Shown piece after piece: positions 6,195 to 10,831 of a DNA stretch of 10,831 bases (position 1 is the stretch's first letter; each line of letters begins with the position of its first letter). Source of the stretch: Frankiales bacterium (GTDB taxonomy: Bacteria > Actinomycetota > Actinomycetes > Mycobacteriales > SCTD01); assembly GCA_025465145.1 (NCBI GenBank), contig JAODNS010000309.1, positions 1-10,831 of the forward strand, written 5' to 3'. A program made the position numbers and the translations under genes. The notes beneath the pieces were generated by a model. The model did not search any database. It saw only the letters and a program-made list of their open reading frames with translations, and was not told the DNA's origin.

Positions 6195-7103
6195 GTGCCC
6201 GGACAGCTGACCGTCATCGACGCGCCCTCGCTCTGGTACCGCGCGTTCCACGGCGTCCCGGAGTCGGTGACCGCGCCGGACGGCTCGCCCGTGAACGCCG
6301 TCCGCGGCTTCCTCGACCTGACCGGCCGGATCGTGCGCGACACCCGCCCGTCGCGGCTCGTCTGCTGCCTGGACCTCGACTGGCGGCCGGCGTTCCGGGT
6401 GGACGCGGTGCCCTCGTACAAGTCGCACCGCCTCGCCGAGAACGGCGCGGAGGCCGAGCCCGAGTCGCTCGCGCCGCAGGTCGCCGTCCTGCTCGAGGTG
6501 CTCGAGGCGCTCGGCGTGGCGGTCGCGGGGGTGGACGGGTACGAGGCGGACGACGTCCTCGGCACGCTCGCGACCCGCGAACCCGGAGCCGTCGACGTCG
6601 TGACCGGCGACCGGGACCTGTTCCAACTCGTGGACGACAGCAAGCCGGTGCGGGTCGTCTACACGGTCGAGAAGATGAAGCCGTACGGCGAGGCCGACGT
6701 CTGCGCGCGGTACGGAATCCCAGGCCGCTCGTACGCGGACTTCGCCGTCCTGCGGGGCGACCCGTCGGACGGGCTGCCCGGGGTCAAGGGCGTCGGTGAG
6801 AAGACGGCCGCCGCGCTGGTGAGCCGGTTCGGGACGGTCGAGCAGATCGTCGCCGCGCTGGACACCGACGTGGACGGCTTCCCGGCCGGCGCACGGGCAA
6901 AGCTCGCGGCGGCGCGGGACTACCTCCTGGCGGCGCCGGCGGTCACCCGCGTGGTGCGTGACCTGCCGGTGCCGGAGCTGGACGACGCGCTGCCACGGAC
7001 GCCGCGCGACCCGGCGCGGTTGCTGGAGCTGTCCGACCGCTGGGCGCTGGAGTCGCCGCTGAACCGGTTCCTCGCGGCCTGCGAGGTCGCGCACAGCGGC
7101 TGA
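6195..7103 (+). CDS. 5'-3' exonuclease (FEN/PolA N-terminal type, stand-alone)
   Basis: A 302-residue metal-dependent nuclease matching the 5'-3' exonuclease/flap domain of DNA polymerase I, here without a polymerase domain. Seen: TVIDAPS with metal ligand Asp9; PSYKSHR (73-79), the basic helical-arch segment; YEADDVLG (116-123) with the acidic cluster Glu117/Asp119/Asp120; TGDRDLFQL (137-145) with Asp139 and Asp141; GDPSDGLPGVKGVGEKTA (188-205), the helix-3-turn-helix that grips duplex DNA. All core acidic residues are present. Probable role: removal of RNA primers or flaps in replication and repair. Start GTG at 6195 is preceded by AGGGTGAG and is the first in-frame start next to the conserved N-terminus; the frame is open far upstream but antisense to the dehydrogenase gene. 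M. tuberculosis Rv2090 is a comparable stand-alone enzyme near helY. Confidence 0.92.
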   Translation: MPGQLTVIDAPSLWYRAFHGVPESVTAPDGSPVNAVRGFLDLTGRIVRDTRPSRLVCCLDLDWRPAFRVDAVPSYKSHRLAENGAEAEPESLAPQVAVLLEVLEALGVAVAGVDGYEADDVLGTLATREPGAVDVVTGDRDLFQLVDDSKPVRVVYTVEKMKPYGEADVCARYGIPGRSYADFAVLRGDPSDGLPGVKGVGEKTAAALVSRFGTVEQIVAALDTDVDGFPAGARAKLAAARDYLLAAPAVTRVVRDLPVPELDDALPRTPRDPARLLELSDRWALESPLNRFLAACEVAHSG

Positions 7104-7127
7104 GCCCGCCCGCCCCGGCGGCACCTC

Positions 7128-7167
7128 CACCTGTTGCCGGCTCGTGTCGACACGTCAAGAACAGGTG
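7128..7167. repeat. Nested palindromes between exonuclease and glpD
   Basis: CACCTGTT (7128-7135) and AACAGGTG (7160-7167) form a perfect 8-bp inverted repeat with a 24-base spacer. Almost at its centre is the 12-bp perfect palindrome CGTGTCGACACG (7143-7154). It could be an operator for glpD, a terminator-like structure for the exonuclease transcript, or part of a 5' leader. In the 96-base gap a tight CCGCC/GGCGG (7110-7121) adds little. No clear promoter hexamers are seen. Confidence 0.45.
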
Positions 7168-7199
7168 TCGTCGGGCGGAGAGGTGGCAGACTTCTACTC

Positions 7200-8894
7200 G
7201 TGGGTAACAAGCCGTTCTCGGTCGCCACGCGCGCGGCGGACCTCGTCGTGGCCGCGGCGGCGGAGCTCGACGTCCTGGTCGTCGGCATGGGCGCGACCGG
7301 GGCCGGTGTCGCTCTCGACGCCGCCTCCCGCGGGCTGCGGGTCGCCGTCCTCGACAAGGGCGACCTCGCCAGCGGCACCAGCTCCAAGAGCAGCAAGCTC
7401 GTCCACGGCGGCCTGCGCTACCTCGAGAACTACGAGTTCGGCCTGGTCCGCGAGGGCGTCGTCGAGCGGCAGCTGCTCATGCGCCTCGCGCCGCACCTCG
7501 TGCGCCCCATGGACTTCCTGTACCCGGTCTGGCCCGACACGGCCAAGCGCCGGCTGCTCGGGCTCGGCCTGACGACGTACGACGTCTTCGCCTTCGCCTC
7601 CCTCGGCCCCCGCGGCGGCGACCTCCGGCGGCACGAGCGCATCGACGCGGCTGCCGCGATCGCTGCCGCGCCCGCCCTCGTCGACAGCGACGTGGCCTAC
7701 GCCTACCGCTACGGCGACTGCGCCACCGACGACGCGCGGCTCGTGCTCGCCGTGGTCCAGGCCGCCCGCCGCTTCGGCGCCCTCACCGTCCCGTACGCCG
7801 AGGTCATCGGGCTGCTCAAAGGCGGCGACGGCCGGGTCACCGGCGCCACCGTCCGGGACCGCGTCGGCGGTGGGACCGTGGAGATCCGCGCCCGGCACGT
7901 GGTCAACGCCACCGGCGTCTGGGTCGACCACCTGCAGGGTCTGGAGGACCCTGGCCGGCCGGCGGTCGTGCAGCCCAGCAAGGGCGTGCACGTCGTCGTG
8001 CCGCGCGAGCGGCTGCCGCTGCTCGACGCGAGCATCCTGCTGCCCTCCAAGCAGGGCGACGCCCGCTCCATGTTCGCGATCCCGTGGGGCCGCCAGACCA
8101 TCCTCGGCACCACGGACACGCCCTACGACGGGTCGCTGGACGAGCTGTCGCTGACCGCGGCGGACCTCGAGTACGTGCTCGCCGCCGGCAACGCCGTGTT
8201 CCACCGCGACCTGCGCGCCGACGACGTGCTCGGCGCCTGGGCCGGTGTGCGACCCCTCATCAAGGAGAACGCCGGCGGCTCCATGAGCGACATCAGCCGG
8301 CGGCACACCCTCGTCGAGGGCAGCGGCGGGCTGCTGACCATCACCGGCGGCAAGCTGACGACGTACCGGCGCATGGCCAAGGACGTGGTCGACCGCATCG
8401 TCGACCGCGACGGCCGCCGTGCGCGCTGCCGCACCGACGAGATCTCGCTGACGGGGACGCGCTCGTACGGCGAGCTGCTCGCCGAGACGAGCGCCGCCAC
8501 CGCTGCGCTGGGCCTGGAGCCGGACGTCGCGGCCGTCCTCGTACGGCAGAGCGGCGAGGCCGCATCCGACGTGCTGTCCCTCGTGGCTGCGGACCCGTCG
8601 CTCGGCCGCACCCTCTCCCCCTCCGCTCCGCACCTGGCCGCGGAGGTCGTGCAGGCCGCGCGCAGCGAGGGCGCCGTCACCCTCGACGACGTGTTCAGCC
8701 GCCGGTTCCGGCTGTCCCTGCGCGCGAAGGACGCTGGACTGCCCGCCGCTCCGCTTGCCGCCCGGCTGCTCGCTGCCGAGACCGGCCGCGACGAGCAGTG
8801 GGCCGACGCGCAGGTGGCCGCCTACGCCGACGCGGTGCGACGCGAGCGGGGCGTCCTCGGCCTGCCGGACAGCCCGCTCGCGCAGGCGGTCTAG
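7200..8894 (+). CDS. glpD: FAD-dependent glycerol-3-phosphate dehydrogenase
   Basis: Oxidises sn-glycerol-3-phosphate to dihydroxyacetone phosphate and feeds electrons to quinone at the inner face of the membrane; a peripheral membrane flavoprotein. Seen (564 residues): VLVVGMGATGAG (25-36), the dinucleotide-binding start; SSKSSKLVHGGLRYLE (61-76), a GlpD hallmark; RHVVNATGVWVD (232-243); SKGVHVVVPR (260-269); FAIPWGR (292-298) and GTTDT (303-307); AGVRPL (348-353); TGGKLTTYRRMA (382-393); then an alpha-helical C-terminal domain (about 415-550). Start choice is uncertain: GTG 7200 has GGAGAGG about 16 bases upstream, a long gap; TTG 7134 would add 22 unconserved residues and GTG 7248 would remove 16. 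No glpF or glpK lies in the window. It sits 96 bases after the exonuclease gene and converges on the helicase gene, sharing its stop CTAG. Confidence 0.92.
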   Translation: MGNKPFSVATRAADLVVAAAAELDVLVVGMGATGAGVALDAASRGLRVAVLDKGDLASGTSSKSSKLVHGGLRYLENYEFGLVREGVVERQLLMRLAPHLVRPMDFLYPVWPDTAKRRLLGLGLTTYDVFAFASLGPRGGDLRRHERIDAAAAIAAAPALVDSDVAYAYRYGDCATDDARLVLAVVQAARRFGALTVPYAEVIGLLKGGDGRVTGATVRDRVGGGTVEIRARHVVNATGVWVDHLQGLEDPGRPAVVQPSKGVHVVVPRERLPLLDASILLPSKQGDARSMFAIPWGRQTILGTTDTPYDGSLDELSLTAADLEYVLAAGNAVFHRDLRADDVLGAWAGVRPLIKENAGGSMSDISRRHTLVEGSGGLLTITGGKLTTYRRMAKDVVDRIVDRDGRRARCRTDEISLTGTRSYGELLAETSAATAALGLEPDVAAVLVRQSGEAASDVLSLVAADPSLGRTLSPSAPHLAAEVVQAARSEGAVTLDDVFSRRFRLSLRAKDAGLPAAPLAARLLAAETGRDEQWADAQVAAYADAVRRERGVLGLPDSPLAQAV

Positions 8895-8900
8895 ACCGCC
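8885..8900. terminator. 16-bp perfect palindrome over the shared stops of glpD and helicase
   Basis: GGCGGTCTAGACCGCC is a perfect 16-base palindrome centred on CTAG (8891-8894), which supplies TAG to glpD and TAG to the convergent helicase gene; both proteins therefore end in Ala-Val with the same codons. A bidirectional terminator or barrier to read-through is the likely role, inferred from position; there is no T-tract. Confidence 0.5.
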
Positions 8901-10831
8901 GAGCTGTACGCGACGACGCCGCGGCGCACGGCGTCCATCGCCTGCCGGGAGGTCCGCCGCACCGGCGACTCGCCTGCCACCAGCGCGATCTGGCTGAGCA
9001 GGTCGACGAGCTGCTTGCAGATCCGCACGAAGTCGCCGGCGGTCATGTCCGGGTCGTCGTCGAGCACCTTCTCCAGCGGCTCGCCGGACGCCCACCGCCA
9101 GGCGGCCCAGGTGAAACCGGGGTCCGGCGCCCGCAGGAACGCGAGCTTGTGGTGCGACTCGACGTCGGACAGCCGCGACCAGGTGCGGGTCATGTCCTGC
9201 AGCGCCGCCTGCACCCGGCCGGACGGCACCCGCGGCGCCGACTCGTCCGGCCGCCGGTTCTCGTACACCAGCGCGGACACGACGGACGCCAGCTCGGCGG
9301 CGGTGAGGCTGTCCCAGAGGCCTGCGCGCAGGCACTCGACCACCAGCAGGTCGGTCTCGCTGTAGACGCGCGCGAGCTGCTTGCCGGTGCCGGTGACCTC
9401 GTCCCCGTCGAGGTAGTCCATCTCCGTCAGGACGTCGCAGACCTGGTCGAACGTCCTGGCGATGGACGAGGTCTTCCCGGCCACCTTGCGCTCCAGCGCG
9501 TCGGTGTCCGCGCGCAGCCGGTGCCACCGCTCGGCCCACCGCATGTGCTGCTCGCGGTCGTCGCAGCCGTGGACCGGGTGCCGGCGCAGCTCCGCGCGCA
9601 GCCGGTCGATCTCCTCGTCATCGCCGGCGCCGGCCCGCGCCTTGCCGCCGCGACCCTCCGGCCGGATGCCGAGCGCGCGCAGCGAGGACGCCAGGTCGCG
9701 GCGCGTCTGCGGCGACCGGATGTTCACGTTGCGCGGTACGCGTACCTGCCCGACCGGCTCCACCGGCCCGGGGAAGTCGGCGAGCGACAGGCGCCCGCCC
9801 CAGCGGTCCTCGGTGACGACCAGCGGGTGCGCCTCACCGTTCAAGCCGACGCCGGGGTCGATGACGACGGCGAGCCCCGACCGGCGTCCGCTCGGCACGC
9901 GGATGACGTCGCCGACCTTCAGCTTCTCCAGCGTCTGCGCCGCGGCCGCCCGCCGCTGCGACGCGCCCTGCTTCGCCAGCTCCGTCTCGCGCCGCTTCAG
10001 CCGCGCCCGCAGCTCGCCGTACTCCCGCGCATCGCCGAGGTGACACGTCATCGACGCGCGGTACCCGTCCAGCGCGTCCAGGTTCTTCGCCACCTGCCGC
10101 GCGATCCCCACGACGGACTTGTCCGCCTGGAACTGCGCGAAGCTCGACTCGAGCAGCGTGCGGGCCGACTCCCGCCCGACGGCGCCGACCAGGTTGACGG
10201 CCATGTTGTACGACGGCCGGAAGCTGGAGCGGAGCGGGTACGTGCGGGTCGAGGCGAGCCCGGCGACCTGCTTCGGGTCGAACCCCTCCTGCCACAGGAC
10301 GACCGCGTGCCCCTCGACGTCGATGCCGCGGCGGCCGGCACGGCCGGTGAGCTGGGTGTACTCCCCCGGCGTCACGTCCGCGTGCGTCTCGCCGTTCCAC
10401 TTCGTCAGCTTCTCCAGCACCACGGACCGGGCCGGCATGTTGACGCCGAGCGCGAGGGTCTCGGTCGCGAAGACCGCCTTCACCAGGCCCTCGAGGAACA
10501 GCTCCTCGACGACCTCCTTGAAGGTCGGCAGCATCCCGGCGTGGTGCGCGGCGATGCCGCGCTGCAGCCCCTCGAGCCACTCCCAGTACCCGAGCACGCG
10601 CAGGTCCTCGCGCGGAATCGGGGCCGTCCGCGCCTCGACGAGCACGCGTACCCGCTCGGCCTCCTCGGCGGTGTTCAGCCGCAGCGGGGACCGCAGGCAC
10701 TGCTCCACCGCGGCCGCGCAGCCCGCCCGGCTGAAGATGAAGGTGATCGCCGGCAGCAGGGCGCTCTGGTCCAGTCGGGCGAGCACGTCCGGTCGCGAGG
10801 CGACGGAGCGCCGCACCGGCCGGCCCTGCCG
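8891..10831 (-). CDS. helY: HelY/Ski2-like superfamily II DExH-box RNA helicase (N-terminus off window)
   Basis: Of an expected 900 or so residues, 646 are visible; the gene runs off the right edge, so Walker A and the DExH box are not seen. Visible, numbered from the edge: AITFIFSRAGC (28-38, motif IV), HHAGMLP (96-102), FATETLALGVNMPAR (121-135, motif V), QLTGRAGRRGID (160-171, motif VI with the arginine finger region), then YPLRSSFRPSYNMAVNLV typical of Ski2/Mtr4 relatives, a basic stalk-like insert (about 290-480), and a C-terminal DSHCT-type domain ending about the last 180 residues (SDVESHHKLAFL, WASGEPLEKVL). Related enzymes unwind structured RNA for decay; M. tuberculosis HelY (Rv2092c) is the named relative. 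A GTG at 10816 is in frame but cannot be the start, because upstream coding sequence continues and the core motifs would be missing. Confidence 0.9.
   Translation of the reverse strand, partial: RQGRPVRRSVASRPDVLARLDQSALLPAITFIFSRAGCAAAVEQCLRSPLRLNTAEEAERVRVLVEARTAPIPREDLRVLGYWEWLEGLQRGIAAHHAGMLPTFKEVVEELFLEGLVKAVFATETLALGVNMPARSVVLEKLTKWNGETHADVTPGEYTQLTGRAGRRGIDVEGHAVVLWQEGFDPKQVAGLASTRTYPLRSSFRPSYNMAVNLVGAVGRESARTLLESSFAQFQADKSVVGIARQVAKNLDALDGYRASMTCHLGDAREYGELRARLKRRETELAKQGASQRRAAAAQTLEKLKVGDVIRVPSGRRSGLAVVIDPGVGLNGEAHPLVVTEDRWGGRLSLADFPGPVEPVGQVRVPRNVNIRSPQTRRDLASSLRALGIRPEGRGGKARAGAGDDEEIDRLRAELRRHPVHGCDDREQHMRWAERWHRLRADTDALERKVAGKTSSIARTFDQVCDVLTEMDYLDGDEVTGTGKQLARVYSETDLLVVECLRAGLWDSLTAAELASVVSALVYENRRPDESAPRVPSGRVQAALQDMTRTWSRLSDVESHHKLAFLRAPDPGFTWAAWRWASGEPLEKVLDDDPDMTAGDFVRICKQLVDLLSQIALVAGESPVRRTSRQAMDAVRRGVVAYSSAV

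Noticed and set aside
4965..7130. Long open frame that would give a 721-residue acyl-CoA dehydrogenase with a novel N-terminal domain
   Set aside because: The upstream 335 codons are low-complexity Arg/Val/Asp-rich sequence antisense to the exonuclease gene; a good ribosome site and GTG at 6125 give the normal 386-residue protein.
7194..9539. 781-codon open frame on the minus strand across glpD and into the helicase
   Set aside because: It spans two real genes in another frame, has no domain, and reflects the scarcity of stop codons in GC-rich antisense frames.
10816..10831. GTG at 10816 as the true start of a short helicase
   Set aside because: Coding frame continues to the window edge and the protein would lack Walker A and DExH motifs while keeping all later ones intact.

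Overview
The window comes from a very GC-rich actinobacterium (Actinomycetota). Evidence: strong G/C third-position bias, seven of eight visible start codons GTG, a PPOX/F420-type flavin-or-deazaflavin split-barrel protein, and a stand-alone 5'-3' exonuclease close to a HelY-type helicase, a neighbourhood also known from Mycobacterium tuberculosis (Rv2090 to Rv2092c). The genus cannot be fixed from the sequence. All 10.8 kb are tightly packed; no gap between genes exceeds 100 bases, and I see no RNA gene, insertion sequence, CRISPR array or phage gene.

Layout. 1-4065 (minus strand): a three-gene unit reading MFS transporter, family III (CaiB/BaiF) CoA-transferase, thiamine-diphosphate (ThDP) enzyme; the last is cut by the left edge. 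It looks like a small-acid uptake and breakdown module: import, CoA activation, then C-C bond chemistry. The arrangement recalls the oxalate module (transporter, formyl-CoA transferase, oxalyl-CoA decarboxylase), but the protein signatures do not match those enzymes, so the substrate is open.

4066-4129: a short divergent control region with a perfect 7-bp inverted repeat and a third matching half-site, next to a -10 hexamer that would make the downstream gene leaderless. 4130-4519 (plus): small PPOX/F420-type protein. 4516-6125 (minus): acyl-CoA dehydrogenase followed, with a 4-base GTGA overlap, by an Lrp/AsnC regulator; this looks like a two-gene unit, perhaps for branched-chain or other amino-acid-derived acyl-CoAs.

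6195-8894 (plus): 5'-3' exonuclease, then FAD-dependent glycerol-3-phosphate dehydrogenase (GlpD), with nested palindromes in the 96-base gap between them. 8891-10831 (minus): the C-terminal two-thirds of a HelY/Ski2-like helicase whose N-terminus lies beyond the right edge.

The most distinctive sequence-level signal is that both convergent gene pairs end on one shared CTAG, giving TAG on both strands within a hairpin, and these are the only two CTAG tetramers I can find in the window. I did not find a clearly new multi-gene system; the best candidates for follow-up are the unassigned acid-catabolism module and its operator, the CTAG double stops, and the nested palindrome before glpD.
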